NCBI GenBank assembly: GCA_963725315.1
Contig: CAVRYA010000007.1
Coordinates: forward strand, 421,635 to 485,634
DNA: 64,000 nucleotides
Direction: 5' to 3'
From: JBBRHQ01 sp963725315
GTDB taxonomy: Bacteria; Actinomycetota; Thermoleophilia; Solirubrobacterales; 70-9
The translations under genes were made by a program, and so were the position numbers. Below are positions 26,556 to 35,720 of this stretch, piece after piece. How positions within the stretch are numbered: position 1 is the stretch's first letter; every line of letters begins with the position of its first letter. The notes beneath the pieces are model-generated. The model was not told the origin of the DNA and searched no databases. It worked only from the letters and a program-made list of their open reading frames with translations.

Positions 26556-27611
26556 TTGAGGAAGCCTCCGGCATCCACCCGCGTCCTGGTCGCCTGCCTG
26601 CTGCTCGCGCTCGGTCTCGGCGCCGCCGTTACTGCGCGGGCTCGAGCCCGAGTCCCGGTGATCGCCGCCGCCGGCGACATCGCCTGCGACCCGGTGGGCC
26701 GCTTCTACCGCCGCGGGATCGGCAACCGCTACCACTGCCGCCAGAGGATGACCTCGGACCTGATCCTGCGCGGCAACTACAACGCCGTCCTCCCCCTCGG
26801 GGACCTCCAGTACCCGAACGGGGATCTGCGCAAGTTCCGGCGCTCCTACGGTCAGACCTGGGGACGGTTCAAGAAGAAGACGCTGCCCGTGCCGGGCAAT
26901 CACGAGTTCGAGACGCCGCACGCGAGCGGCTACTTCACCTACTTCGACGGGCGAGGCAACGTCACCGGCAGGGCCGGCCACCGCAGGCGCGGCTGGTACA
27001 GCCGCGACCTCGGCCGCTGGCACCTGATCGTGCTCAACTCCAACTGCGCCAGGGTCCGCTGCGGGCCGCAATCCCGCCAGGCGACCTGGTTGCGCCGCGA
27101 TCTCGAGCGCCACCCGAACCGCTGCGTCCTCGCCGCCTACCACCATCCCCGCTACTCCTCGGGCGTGCACGAGGAGGATCAGGACGTGAGCACGTTCTGG
27201 CGGATCCTGCACAGGGGCGGAGCGGACGTCGTGCTCAACGGCCACGACCACGACTACGAGCGCTTCGCGCCTCAGGGCCCCCGCCACCGGCTCGACCGGG
27301 CCCATGGCGTGGTCGAGTTCGTGGTCGGCACCGGCGGGCACTCGCTGTTCAACCTGGGCAAGCCGGCGCCGCACAGCCGCACCCGGCAGGACCAGCGGTT
27401 CGGGTTCCTGAGGCTGCGCCTCGGGCGCGGGCGTTACCGCTGGGCGTACACACTCGCCCCGGGCGGGCGGATCTTCGACGCGGGCAGCCGTCGCTGCACC
27501 CCGATCGGCCCCCTGGTGAGGAAGTATCTGCGGGCCAAGAGAAAGCGCCAGCGGGAGCGCCAGAAGCACCGCCACCGCCACCAGCACGCGTCCGGGGTCC
27601 TGCAGGGATAG
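26556..27611 (+). CDS. Secreted calcineurin-like metallophosphoesterase
   Basis: A 351-residue protein with an N-terminal hydrophobic export segment (LVACLLLALGLGAAVTARAR). Metal motifs in order: AAAGDIACD, LPLGDLQYPNG, VPGNHEFETP, AYHHPRYSSG and LNGHDHDYERFAPQ. It is a purple-acid-phosphatase-like member; substrate unknown. The C-terminus is very basic, ending in Lys/Arg/His repeats, perhaps for cell-wall binding. Start TTG 26556 follows a short tandem duplication (CTCTCCTTGAGGAAG, twice in 26530-26566), so the exact start is uncertain. Confidence 0.88.
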   Translation: MRKPPASTRVLVACLLLALGLGAAVTARARARVPVIAAAGDIACDPVGRFYRRGIGNRYHCRQRMTSDLILRGNYNAVLPLGDLQYPNGDLRKFRRSYGQTWGRFKKKTLPVPGNHEFETPHASGYFTYFDGRGNVTGRAGHRRRGWYSRDLGRWHLIVLNSNCARVRCGPQSRQATWLRRDLERHPNRCVLAAYHHPRYSSGVHEEDQDVSTFWRILHRGGADVVLNGHDHDYERFAPQGPRHRLDRAHGVVEFVVGTGGHSLFNLGKPAPHSRTRQDQRFGFLRLRLGRGRYRWAYTLAPGGRIFDAGSRRCTPIGPLVRKYLRAKRKRQRERQKHRHRHQHASGVLQG

Positions 27612-27648
27612 ACTGCCGCGCGCAAACCGACGAGGAGGTTTCTTCCCA

Positions 27649-28383
27649 GTGCCGGAACGAGGACTCGCCGCCTACATCGCCGAGCTGATCGGCACCTTCC
27701 TGCTGGTCTTCTTCATCACCAGCGTCGTGGTGCTTTTCGTCGCCACCGGCAACCAGGCCCAATTCGGCTCCGACTTTGCGGTGGTCGGCCTGGTCCACGG
27801 GTTCCTCCTCTTCGGGCTGATCATGATGTTCGGGATCGTCAGTGGCGGGCACTTCAACCCGGCGGTGACCCTGGCCGCGGCGGTGATCCGGCGGATCGAC
27901 CCGCTCGACGCGCTCGTCTACATCCTCGCCCAGCTCTCCGGCGCCGTCCTCGGCGCCCTGCTGACCAAGGCCCTGCTGCTCGACGAGGGCCGCGCCACCC
28001 ACTACGGGGCCGCCTCGGTGAGCTCGCTGCTCTCGGGCAACACCGCCGGCGCCGTGGTCGAGGCGATGGGAACCTTCGTCCTGGTCCTGGTCATCTTGGC
28101 AGCCGTCTTCTCCAAGAAGAGCGTCAAGGACTGGGCGCCGCTGGCGATCGGCACCACGCTCGGCTTCGCCGTGATGGTCGGCGGGCCGCTGACCGGCGGC
28201 TCTTTCAACCCGGCACGCTGGTTCGGCCCGGCCCTGGTCAGCGACACCTGGGGGGGCGTATGGCCCTACCTGGTCGGCCCGATCGTCGGCTCGCTGCTCG
28301 CGGCGCTCGTCTTCCGATTCGTGATCGAGGGCGGAGGGCCGGCGCCCACCGAGCCCCCGGAGAAGGTCAAGGCCTCGAGCTAG
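27649..28383 (+). CDS. MIP-family aquaporin/glycerol channel
   Basis: A 244-residue channel with six membrane helices and two NPA boxes: SGGHFNPAVTLAAAV and TGGSFNPARWFGPALV. The second NPA is followed by R-W-F-G-P, close to AqpZ-like water channels. GTG 27649 is preceded by GAGGAGG. No glycerol-use genes nearby, so water or a small neutral solute is likely. Confidence 0.92.
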   Translation: MPERGLAAYIAELIGTFLLVFFITSVVVLFVATGNQAQFGSDFAVVGLVHGFLLFGLIMMFGIVSGGHFNPAVTLAAAVIRRIDPLDALVYILAQLSGAVLGALLTKALLLDEGRATHYGAASVSSLLSGNTAGAVVEAMGTFVLVLVILAAVFSKKSVKDWAPLAIGTTLGFAVMVGGPLTGGSFNPARWFGPALVSDTWGGVWPYLVGPIVGSLLAALVFRFVIEGGGPAPTEPPEKVKASS

Positions 28384-28430
28384 GGCGCCTCCGGGCCGGG
28401 CCGGGCCGCCGGCTCATGTAGCTTCAAAGC

Positions 28431-30698
28431 GTGCGTCGGGTCACCTTCTCACGCAACTACACGCTGTCGCTCTCGCGGACCTGCCAGTGCTACTGCAAGT
28501 ACTGCGCGTTCGCCACCCACCGCGCCCACATCCACCCGCCCGAGGAGGTCGAGCGGCGCCTCGATGAGGCGACCCGGCGCAACGCCAAGGAGCTCCTCGT
28601 GCTCACCGGCGAGCGCCCCGAGGTCAACCCCGAGGTCGCCGCCCAGCTGTCTGAGTGGGGTCACGCGGACTTCACTTCATACGTCGTCTGGGCCTGCGAG
28701 CGGGCGCTCGAGCGGGGGATCCTTCCGCACACCAACCTTGGCGTGCTCTCGCCCGCGGACCTCTCCCGCCTGCGGGAGGTGACCGCCTCCCAGGGGCTGA
28801 TGCTGGAGTCGGTCTCCGAGCGGCTGATGGAGACGGTCCACGCCGGCTCGCCGACCAAGCATCCGGCCCGGCGGCTGGCGACGATCGAGGCCGCCGGCGA
28901 GCTCCGCATCCCCTTCACCAGCGGAATCCTCGTCGGCATCGGCGAGACCGAGGAGGAGCGGGTCGCCTCGCTGGAGGCGATCGCCGACTCCCACTCCCGC
29001 CACGGCCACATCCAGGAGGTGATCCTCCAGAACTTCGTCCCGCACCCCCGCTACTACGGAGCGGAAGTGGCCGAGATCGCCGATGAAGCGGCACAACAGC
29101 GTTGGCGCTCTGGAGGCCATGATGGCGCCGGGAACCCCGGCATCCCCGGACGCGAAGCGGAGGAGATGCCGGGCATCTATTCCGAGGACGAGCACCCGTC
29201 GGGCAGTGATTCCCTGCCCGATTGGGCCTCCGCCGTCTCCCTCGACGAGCTGAAGCGTCTGATCTCCGAGTGCCGGCGGCTGATGCCCGGGGTCGGGGTC
29301 CAGGTGCCGCCCAACCTCTCCGAGTGGTGGGTGGAGCTGGTCGAGGCCGGCGCCACCGACCTCGGGGGCCTCTCTGCGAACGGCGACCATATCTCTCCCG
29401 AGCATCCCTTCCCCAGCCCGCACGAGCTGCGCAAGTCGCTTGTCCCCGCAGGATTCGCGCTGACCGAGCGGCTCTGCGCCTACCCCCAGTACATGCAGCC
29501 CGAGTGGATGGAGCAGGGGGTGCTCGACGTGATCAAGCTCAAGTACTGGAGCTTCATCCCGCGCCGCGGCTCGGGCCGCCGGCGCGAGGAGAGCCTCGAC
29601 CCCGACCTCGCCCCGGCGGCGATCGCCAAGGGGCGCGAGGGCGTCTCGCTCTCGGAGGACGAGCTGACCGCGCTGTTCGCCGAGGCCCGCCCCGAGGTGA
29701 TCGAGGAGATGAGGCTCGCCGCCGATGAGCTGCGCTCCGAGCTGGCCGGGGAGCGGGCGACCTTCGTCGTCAACCGCAACATCAACTTCACCAACGTCTG
29801 CGTGGTCGGCTGCGCCTTCTGCGGATTCGGCCAGGGACGCCGCTCGCCCGACGCCTACCTGCTCGACGAGGAGGCATTCGCGTCCCGGGTGCGCGAGGCG
29901 GTGGACTTCGGCGCCACCGAGCTGTGCATGCAGGGCGGCATCCATCCCGACTACGGGCTCGAGGACTACGGCCGCTGGCTGCGGCTGGCGAAGGAGGTGG
30001 CCCCCGGGATCCACCTCCACGCCTACTCGCCGATGGAGGTCCACTACATGTGCGAGCGCTCCGGCAAGGCCCCGCGGGTGGTTTTCGAGTACCTGCGCGA
30101 TTGCGGGCTCGGCTCCACCCCCGGCACGGCGGCCGAGGTGCTCGACGACGGCGTTCGCCAGCGGATCTCGCCGAACAAGCTGCCGGTGAAGCGCTGGGTC
30201 GAGATCATCGAGGCCTCCCACGCGGCCGGCCTGCGCTCGACCTCGACGGTGATGTTCGGCCACATCGAGGAGCCTCGCGAGCTGGCCCGCCACATGCGCG
30301 TGGTACGGGCGCTTCAGGAGCGCACCGGCGGCATCACCGAGTTCGTCCCGCTCAGCTTCATCCCCTTCAACACGCTGCTCGGTCGCACCCACGGGATCGA
30401 GGAGATCGGCGCCGCGGAGAACCTCAAGCACACCGCCGCCTTCCGCCTCGGCCTCGGCAAGACGATCGCCAACCTGCAGGCGAGCTGGGTGAAGATGGGC
30501 CTCGACGCGGCGACCGAGTCGCTTCGCTGGGGGGTCAACGACCTCGGCGGCACCCTGATGGAGGAGAACATCTCGCGCATGGCCGGCTCCCACCACGGGG
30601 TCCGGCTGGAGCCCTCTCAGCTGATCTCCGCGGCCCGGGCCGGGGGCCGTGTCCCGGCTCAGCGGACGACCCTCTACGAGATCGTCGAGACCTACTGA
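28431..30698 (+). CDS. fbiC: FO synthase, CofG-CofH fusion (FbiC)
   Basis: Two radical-SAM enzymes in one chain make FO, the deazaflavin chromophore of F420, from tyrosine and the riboflavin precursor. CofG half: CQCYCKYCAFATHRAHIHPP (Cys-x3-Cys-x2-Cys). CofH half: VCVVGCAFCGFGQGRRSPDA at about residue 457, then LCMQGGIHPDYGLEDYGRW. 755 residues, shorter than the ~840 usual in mycobacteria. Between ILQNFVPHPRYYG and SLDELKRLISECRRLMPGVG lies a hydrophilic stretch of about 50 residues (EDEHPSGSDSLPDW) that looks inserted. TAGCTT is 6 nt before GTG 28431. Confidence 0.94.
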   Translation: MRRVTFSRNYTLSLSRTCQCYCKYCAFATHRAHIHPPEEVERRLDEATRRNAKELLVLTGERPEVNPEVAAQLSEWGHADFTSYVVWACERALERGILPHTNLGVLSPADLSRLREVTASQGLMLESVSERLMETVHAGSPTKHPARRLATIEAAGELRIPFTSGILVGIGETEEERVASLEAIADSHSRHGHIQEVILQNFVPHPRYYGAEVAEIADEAAQQRWRSGGHDGAGNPGIPGREAEEMPGIYSEDEHPSGSDSLPDWASAVSLDELKRLISECRRLMPGVGVQVPPNLSEWWVELVEAGATDLGGLSANGDHISPEHPFPSPHELRKSLVPAGFALTERLCAYPQYMQPEWMEQGVLDVIKLKYWSFIPRRGSGRRREESLDPDLAPAAIAKGREGVSLSEDELTALFAEARPEVIEEMRLAADELRSELAGERATFVVNRNINFTNVCVVGCAFCGFGQGRRSPDAYLLDEEAFASRVREAVDFGATELCMQGGIHPDYGLEDYGRWLRLAKEVAPGIHLHAYSPMEVHYMCERSGKAPRVVFEYLRDCGLGSTPGTAAEVLDDGVRQRISPNKLPVKRWVEIIEASHAAGLRSTSTVMFGHIEEPRELARHMRVVRALQERTGGITEFVPLSFIPFNTLLGRTHGIEEIGAAENLKHTAAFRLGLGKTIANLQASWVKMGLDAATESLRWGVNDLGGTLMEENISRMAGSHHGVRLEPSQLISAARAGGRVPAQRTTLYEIVETY

Positions 30699-30702
30699 CG
30701 CC

Positions 30703-31710
30703 ATGCGGGCGATGCTGCTCGAGCGCCAGCGGGAGCCGCTCGGGGAGGCCGATATCCCGCTTCCGGAGCCCGGCCCCGGCCAGGTGCGTCTGGCCGTCCG
30801 CGCCTGCGGCGTCTGCCGCACTGATCTCCACGTTCTCGACGGCGACCTCACCCAGCCAAAGCTGCCGCTGGTGCTCGGCCACCAGATCGTCGGCACCGTC
30901 GAGTCCGCCGGCGAAGGGGAGCCGCGGTTCGAGGCGGGCGAACGCGTCGGCGTGCCCTGGCTCGGCTGGACCTGCGGCGAGTGTCGCTTCTGCCGCGCCG
31001 GCCGCGAGAACCTCTGCGAGCGGGCCCGCTTCACCGGCTACGACCTCGACGGCGGCTTCGCCGAGGCCGCGGTCGCCGACCAGCGCTTCTGCTTTCCGAT
31101 CCCCGAGGGCTACCCCGACGAGCAGGCGGCGCCGCTGCTCTGCGCGGGGCTGATCGGATACCGGGCGCTGAGGCTCGCCGGGGACGGCGAACGGCTCGGC
31201 CTCTACGGCTTCGGCGCCTCCGCCCACATCCTCTGCCAGGTCGCGGTCAGCCAGGGTCGGCGGGTGTTCGCCTTCACCCGGGAGGGCGACGAGGAGGGCC
31301 AGGCGCTGGCCCGCGAGCTCGGCGCCGAGTGGGCGGGTGCCGTTGGCGCGCCGGCCCCCGAACCGCTGGACGCGGCGATCATCTTCGCCCCGGCCGGGGA
31401 GCTGGTCCCCGAGGCCCTGCGCGCCTCCGAGGCGGGGGCGACCGTGGTCTGCGCCGGAATCCACATGAGCGAGATCCCCGCCTTTCCCTACGAGATCCTC
31501 TGGGGCGAGCGCACGCTGCGCTCGGTCGCCAACCTGACCCGCTCCGACGGGGTCGAGTTCATGCGCTTGGCGCCCGAGGTCCCGGTTCGCACGCGGGTGC
31601 GGACGTATCCGCTCGCCGACGCCCAAGACGCCCTCGATGACCTCCGTGCAGGTAGGGTTCACGGGGCAGCGGTAGTGACGATTGAGGCGAGAGGGGAGAC
31701 CGATGGCTGA
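30703..31710 (+). CDS. Zinc-dependent alcohol dehydrogenase
   Basis: MDR-family alcohol dehydrogenase, 335 residues. Catalytic-zinc Cys in VRACGVCRTDLHVLDGDL, GHQIVGTVESAGEG, and the four-Cys structural zinc site GWTCGECRFCRAGRENLCE. Rossmann loop LGLYGFGASAHILCQVAV is of the AdhA type used in other actinobacteria. ATG 30703 lies 4 bp after the fbiC stop, so it may be co-transcribed, but it is not an F420-dependent type. Confidence 0.9.
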   Translation: MRAMLLERQREPLGEADIPLPEPGPGQVRLAVRACGVCRTDLHVLDGDLTQPKLPLVLGHQIVGTVESAGEGEPRFEAGERVGVPWLGWTCGECRFCRAGRENLCERARFTGYDLDGGFAEAAVADQRFCFPIPEGYPDEQAAPLLCAGLIGYRALRLAGDGERLGLYGFGASAHILCQVAVSQGRRVFAFTREGDEEGQALARELGAEWAGAVGAPAPEPLDAAIIFAPAGELVPEALRASEAGATVVCAGIHMSEIPAFPYEILWGERTLRSVANLTRSDGVEFMRLAPEVPVRTRVRTYPLADAQDALDDLRAGRVHGAAVVTIEARGETDG

Positions 31711-32125
31711 CGTGACGGTGAAGTCGCTCGAGGATTTCGAGGCGATCTTCGGCGGGGGCATGCGACGCGTCCGCGCCGGGCTCGGCGTCTGCTCGTTCGG
31801 CATCCAGGTGATCGAGATGCCGCCGAACTTCAAGTTGTACCCCGAGCACGATCACTCCCACGACCAGCAGGAGGAGGTCTACACGCCCCTCAGCGGCAGC
31901 GCCGTGCTGCAGATCGGCGATGAGTCCTACGTCCTGGAGCCCGGCGTCTTCGCCCGGATCGGGCCGGGGCAGAAGCGCAAACTCGTGACCGGCGAGGAGG
32001 GCGTCCGGCTGCTCTGCCTCGGAGGCTCGCCGGGCCGGGCCTACGAGCCGCCCGCCTGGACCGAGGAGGGGGGAGCGGTCCCCCAGCACGAGGAGAAGCT
32101 GGCCAAGGCCAAGGTCGCCCGCTAG
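31703..32125 (+). CDS. Cupin-domain protein
   Basis: A 140-residue single cupin: YPEHDHSHDQQEEVYTPLSG supplies the first metal motif (HxHx(n)E) and GVFARIGPGQKRKLVTGEEG the second-half strands. Enzyme or sensor role unknown. ATG 31703 is preferred to TTG 31682 because GAGAGGGGAGA stands just before it. The stop codon sits in the loop of the terminator hairpin at 32116-32134. Confidence 0.8.
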   Translation: MADVTVKSLEDFEAIFGGGMRRVRAGLGVCSFGIQVIEMPPNFKLYPEHDHSHDQQEEVYTPLSGSAVLQIGDESYVLEPGVFARIGPGQKRKLVTGEEGVRLLCLGGSPGRAYEPPAWTEEGGAVPQHEEKLAKAKVAR

Positions 32126-32134
32126 AAGCGGGCG
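32116..32134. terminator. Bidirectional hairpin between convergent genes
   Basis: A perfect 7-bp stem, CGCCCGC (32116-32122), loop TAGAA, GCGGGCG (32128-32134). The loop contains the cupin stop codon, and cofE ends 8 bp further on the other strand. No T-tract, as usual at this GC content. Confidence 0.5.
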
Positions 32135-32141
32135 GGCAGGG

Positions 32142-32897
32142 TCAGCGGAAGAGGTCCTGGTCGCGAAGGCGGCGCATTGCCGCCGCCCCGGCACCGTCGG
32201 CGGCGAGCACGTGGTGCCCGAGGCCGCGGACGATCGCGGCCGGGATTCCGCTGTCCTTCCCCCGCACGAGATCGGCTGCGGCCGCGGCCTCGTCGGCGAG
32301 TGCGATGCGGGTCGCCTCCAGCCGCCTGCCGTGGCGGTCGCGGCGGTCCGTCCAGTCGTCGAGAGGGTCGAGGCCGGCGCATCCGATCGCAACCTCGCAC
32401 TGCCCCAGTCGCCAGGCGCGCCCGAAGCTGTCGGAGACGATCACCGCCGGCGCCAGGCCCGTCTCCCCGGCGATCTCAGCCCGGATCCGCCGCGCAGAGG
32501 CGTCGGCGTCCTCGGGGAGCAGCGAGACGGAGTCCTCCGCGGGGACGTTGGAGCTGTCGATGCCGGCGTTGGCGCAGACCCATCCCTGCGGCGTCTCGGT
32601 GATCAGGACGCCTCGCTCGGCCCGGAGCACCTCGGCGCTCTCCTCGAGGATCAGCTCGACCAGCGCCGGCTCCTTGCCCAGCGTCGCCGCCAGGCGCCTC
32701 GCCTCGCCGCCGGGGATGACGCTGGAGAGCCGACGGAGCCTTCCCTCCGCCTTGGAGACGACCTTCTGCGAGACGACGACGACGTCGCCTTCCGCGATCC
32801 GGGCCCGCCGGGCGATCTCGGCGCCAATCCGGTCGCCCTCGCCGATCTCGCCGATCCCGCGCACGGCGATCACCAAGATCTCCCCGGCCGCGCTCAA
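32142..32897 (-). CDS. cofE: Coenzyme F420:L-glutamate ligase (CofE/FbiB N-terminal type)
   Basis: Adds gamma-linked glutamates to F420-0. 251 residues. Seen: VVVSQKVVSKAEGRLRRLSS, NVPAEDSVSLLPED, and SDSFGRAWRLGQCEVAIGCA. The C-terminal nitroreductase domain found in mycobacterial FbiB is absent. TTG 32897 overlaps the cofC stop as TTGA, which fixes the start. Confidence 0.92.
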   Translation of the reverse strand: MSAAGEILVIAVRGIGEIGEGDRIGAEIARRARIAEGDVVVVSQKVVSKAEGRLRRLSSVIPGGEARRLAATLGKEPALVELILEESAEVLRAERGVLITETPQGWVCANAGIDSSNVPAEDSVSLLPEDADASARRIRAEIAGETGLAPAVIVSDSFGRAWRLGQCEVAIGCAGLDPLDDWTDRRDRHGRRLEATRIALADEAAAAADLVRGKDSGIPAAIVRGLGHHVLAADGAGAAAMRRLRDQDLFR

Positions 32898-33535
32898 ATC
32901 CCCAGCACCCGGGCGGTGCGCCTCGCGCCACCGCGCTCGGATCCGAGCGCGGTGGCAAGGGCGATGATGTCGGCCGGCGTATCGAGGTCGAGGGCGAGCG
33001 AGGGGATCTGCTCGACCGCGAAGGGGACACCCGCCTCCCGGGCGGCGGCGACATGCCGTTCGCGGCTGCCCTCGCCAAAGGCGGGGCGGATCGCGTCGGG
33101 AGGCGAGAGCACGAGAGCGTTGGTGCCGGTGCCGTGCCGGTCCGGCACGACGGCGACGTAGCGGTCGGGCACCGCCGTCAGCAGGCTGTCCAACTCGCGG
33201 GCGTCGAGCAACGGGCAATCACCGGGCAGGAGGACGACGCAGGCCGCGCCCTCCTCGCCGGCCCGGGCGATTCCCAGCAGGGCGGCCTCCGAGTGGCCTT
33301 CGTCGGTGGGGTCGGTGATCACCTCGGCGCCGGCTGCCTCGGCGAGGGTGATCGCGGTGGGGTCGCCGCTGACCACGATTGTCCGCTCCACGGTCCTCGC
33401 GGCGGCGATCGACTCCAGGGCGTCCTCCAGCATGGCGGCGATCAGCGGGCCGCGGCGCTCCTCCTCCATGCCGGTGCGGAGCCGCTCCTTGGCGGAGCCG
33501 AACCGCTTCACCGGGACGATCGCGGTCGCGCTCAA
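32894..33535 (-). CDS. cofC: Phosphoenolpyruvate/2-phospholactate guanylyltransferase (CofC/FbiD)
   Basis: Activates 2-phospholactate or PEP with GTP for F420 assembly. 213 residues, nucleotidyltransferase fold: TAIVPVKRFGSAKERLR at the N-terminus, VVLLPGDCPLLDARELDSLL, and SLALDLDTPADIIALA. TTG 33535 overlaps the cofD stop as TTGA. It sits between cofD and cofE in a three-gene operon with 4-bp overlaps at both joints. Confidence 0.92.
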   Translation of the reverse strand: MSATAIVPVKRFGSAKERLRTGMEEERRGPLIAAMLEDALESIAAARTVERTIVVSGDPTAITLAEAAGAEVITDPTDEGHSEAALLGIARAGEEGAACVVLLPGDCPLLDARELDSLLTAVPDRYVAVVPDRHGTGTNALVLSPPDAIRPAFGEGSRERHVAAAREAGVPFAVEQIPSLALDLDTPADIIALATALGSERGGARRTARVLGI

Positions 33536-34458
33536 CCCTTGACCAGCCCCTGCCCGAAATCGAGTACCTCGCGTGCGAGCCCGCCCCGGGCCTCGGGTCC
33601 GGCCATCAGGGTCGGCAGCGCCTTGGTGGGAATCTCGGTCGGGGGCGGGTCGGGGTCTGCCTCGTCGACGATCATCCCGTGGATCAGGCCCTCGTAGAGC
33701 GAGGCAACGCCCGCCGCCGTCGAGGGTCGGCCGACCGCGGCCATGAACATTTCGGTCGGGCCCTTGACGACCTTTCCGGCGACGTAGGGGCTGACGGCGA
33801 GGACCGGCGCCGGCGAGGAGGCGATCGCCTCCGGGATCCCGGGCACGGCGAGGATCGGCCCGATGCTGATCACGGGGTTGGAGGGGCCGATGACGATCAG
33901 CCCGGCCGTGGCCAGCGCCTCGGTCACCTCGGGGGTCGGCTCGGCCTCGGCGATGCCCTCCAGCTCGACCGCCTCGACCACCGGCTCGCCCCGATCGATC
34001 ACCAGGTACTCCTGCAGGCCGCGCCAGCCGGCGCCGGTCAGGACCCTGGTGCGGACCGGCTGCTCGCACATCGGCAGGACCCTGGCGCTGACCCCGAGGC
34101 CGCGCGAGATTTGCGCCTGGGCGTCGGTCAGTCGCCCGCCCTCGTCGAGGAAGTGACGCCGGTAGAGGCAGGCCGCGAGGTCGCGATCGGAGAGCCGGAA
34201 CCAGTCGGGGGCGCCGAACTGAACCAACCGCTCGAAGGCGGCGAAGCCGTCGTCGCGGAGTCCCCAGCCGCGCTCCTCGTCGATCTCGCCGCTCAGCCAG
34301 TAGGTGACCAGGTCCGGATCGGGGGAGACGTGGACCCCGAGGGTCTCGATGTCGTCGCCGGTGTTGGCGATCACCGAGAGGTCGGGGCCGAGCAGAGCCC
34401 CGAAGCCGGCAGCCAGCTTGGCACCACCGGTGCCGCCGGCGAGAAGGGCGACCCTCAC
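33532..34458 (-). CDS. cofD: 2-phospho-L-lactate transferase (CofD/FbiA)
   Basis: Joins FO to the activated phospholactyl or phosphoenolpyruvyl group, giving (dehydro) F420-0. 308 residues. Seen: VALLAGGTGGAKLAAGFGAL, VIANTGDDIETLGVHVSPD, FGAPDWFRLSDRDLA and VIGPSNPVISIGPILAVPGI. GTG 34458 chosen because homology begins there; longer frames read into the divergent SDR gene. First gene of the cofDCE operon. Confidence 0.93.
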   Translation of the reverse strand: MRVALLAGGTGGAKLAAGFGALLGPDLSVIANTGDDIETLGVHVSPDPDLVTYWLSGEIDEERGWGLRDDGFAAFERLVQFGAPDWFRLSDRDLAACLYRRHFLDEGGRLTDAQAQISRGLGVSARVLPMCEQPVRTRVLTGAGWRGLQEYLVIDRGEPVVEAVELEGIAEAEPTPEVTEALATAGLIVIGPSNPVISIGPILAVPGIPEAIASSPAPVLAVSPYVAGKVVKGPTEMFMAAVGRPSTAAGVASLYEGLIHGMIVDEADPDPPPTEIPTKALPTLMAGPEARGGLAREVLDFGQGLVKG

Positions 34459-34525
34459 CGGCCCCGGTTGCGCCCGGATCGGCGGTTCGACTCGTTCAAG
34501 GCGGGCCAGTCTATGCTGCTCGCCC

Positions 34526-35260
34526 ATGAGGCTCGAGGGACGCAGGGCGCTGGTGACCGGCGGCGCCAGTGGGATCGGGGCGGCCACCGCGGCCCGGCTG
34601 GCGGCCGAGGGGGCCGAGGTCTGGATCGGCGACATCGACGTCGAGGGGGCCGAGCGGGTCGCCGCCGAGGTCTCGGGCCAGGCGCTGGAGCTGGACGTCA
34701 CCGACCTCGCAGCGGCCGAGACCGCGGTCGAGGCGAGCGGCACCCTCGACATCCTCGTCAACAACGCCGGCATGGACGAGTTCGGCTTCTTCCCGCAGAC
34801 CACCCCGGAGCAGTGGGCGAAGGTGATCGCGGTCAACCTCACCGGCGTCTTCAACTGCACCGCCGCGGCGCTTCCCGCAATGCAGGAGGCCGGCTACGGG
34901 CGGATCGTCAGCACCGCCTCGGAGGCGGGTCGGGTCGGCTCGAAGGGCTCGGCCGTCTACTCGGCCGCCAAGGGCGGGGTGATCGCCTTCATGAAGGTGA
35001 TCGCCCGGGAGAACGGCCGCTACGGGATCACCGCCAACTCCGTCGCCCCGGGCCCGATCGAGACCCCCCTGCTGATGGGGGCGAAGCAGCTGGGCGAGAT
35101 GGGGGAGCGGATCATCGAGACGATGCGCAGCCAGACCCAGATGCGGCGACTGGGCAGCCCCGAGGAGGTCGCCAGCGCGATCGCCTTCCTGGCCTCCGAC
35201 GACGCCTCGTTCGTGACCGGCGAGACGCTGGGCGTGAGCGGCGGCCTCGGCATGGTCTAG
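34526..35260 (+). CDS. Short-chain dehydrogenase/reductase (FabG-like)
   Basis: A 244-residue SDR: RALVTGGASGIGAATAARLA, ILVNNAGMDEFGFF, IVSTASEAGRVGSKGSAVYS with YSAAKGG (Tyr-x-x-x-Lys), and NSVAPGPIETPLL. Close in pattern to 3-oxoacyl-ACP or 2-hydroxyacyl-CoA dehydrogenases. TATGCT at 34512-34517 lies 8 nt before ATG 34526. The hot-dog thioesterase gene follows after 11 bp, suggesting acyl-CoA chemistry. Confidence 0.9.
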   Translation: MRLEGRRALVTGGASGIGAATAARLAAEGAEVWIGDIDVEGAERVAAEVSGQALELDVTDLAAAETAVEASGTLDILVNNAGMDEFGFFPQTTPEQWAKVIAVNLTGVFNCTAAALPAMQEAGYGRIVSTASEAGRVGSKGSAVYSAAKGGVIAFMKVIARENGRYGITANSVAPGPIETPLLMGAKQLGEMGERIIETMRSQTQMRRLGSPEEVASAIAFLASDDASFVTGETLGVSGGLGMV

Positions 35261-35271
35261 GCGGGGCGGTC

Positions 35272-35646
35272 GTGGCACTCGAGCCGGGGATCGAGCGGAC
35301 CGAGCCATTTACCGTCAGTGACCGGCTGGTGACCGACGTCGGCGGGACGATCGGCGCCAGCGTCCTCTCGACCCCCGGGATGATCGCGATGATGGAGCGC
35401 TGCTCCTCGGTGCTCGCCTTCGAGAACCTCCCCGATGGCAAGGCGACGGTCGGTTTCGAGGTCTGCGTCAAGCACGTCGCCGCCGCCCTGGAGGGAAGCG
35501 AGTGCACGGTCAGCTCGGAGCTGCGCGAGATCGCCGACGGTCGCAAGCTGCGCTTCGACGTCGAGGTCCGCGAGGGCGAGCGAACGATAGGGGTGGGCAC
35601 GCACGAGCGGCGGGTGATCGAGGTCGGGGGCGTGAAGAGCAGCTGA
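35272..35646 (+). CDS. Hot-dog-fold thioesterase (FlK-like)
   Basis: A 124-residue single hot-dog domain from GTG 35272. STPGMIAMMERCSSVLAFEN carries the long central helix, and VGFEVCVKHVAAALEGSECT the strand with a conserved His, in the order seen in fluoroacetyl-CoA-thioesterase-like proteins. It probably hydrolyses a small acyl-CoA. Downstream of the SDR, likely same transcript. Confidence 0.8.
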   Translation: MALEPGIERTEPFTVSDRLVTDVGGTIGASVLSTPGMIAMMERCSSVLAFENLPDGKATVGFEVCVKHVAAALEGSECTVSSELREIADGRKLRFDVEVREGERTIGVGTHERRVIEVGGVKSS

Positions 35647-35720
35647 GGTGCCGAGGCCGCCTCCGTGCTTCGGGGCAGGTAAGGGGGGCGAATCAGGTTC
35701 GTTGGACGGATCTGGTTGCT

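Noticed and set aside
26530..26566. Tandem CTCTCCTTGAGGAAG as a regulatory repeat
   Set aside because: Only two copies at a gene start; a local duplication explains it and no function is indicated.
25014..27587. 857-codon minus-strand open frame
   Set aside because: Only the last 321 codons (the binding protein) are real; the rest is antisense to ppa and the phosphoesterase.
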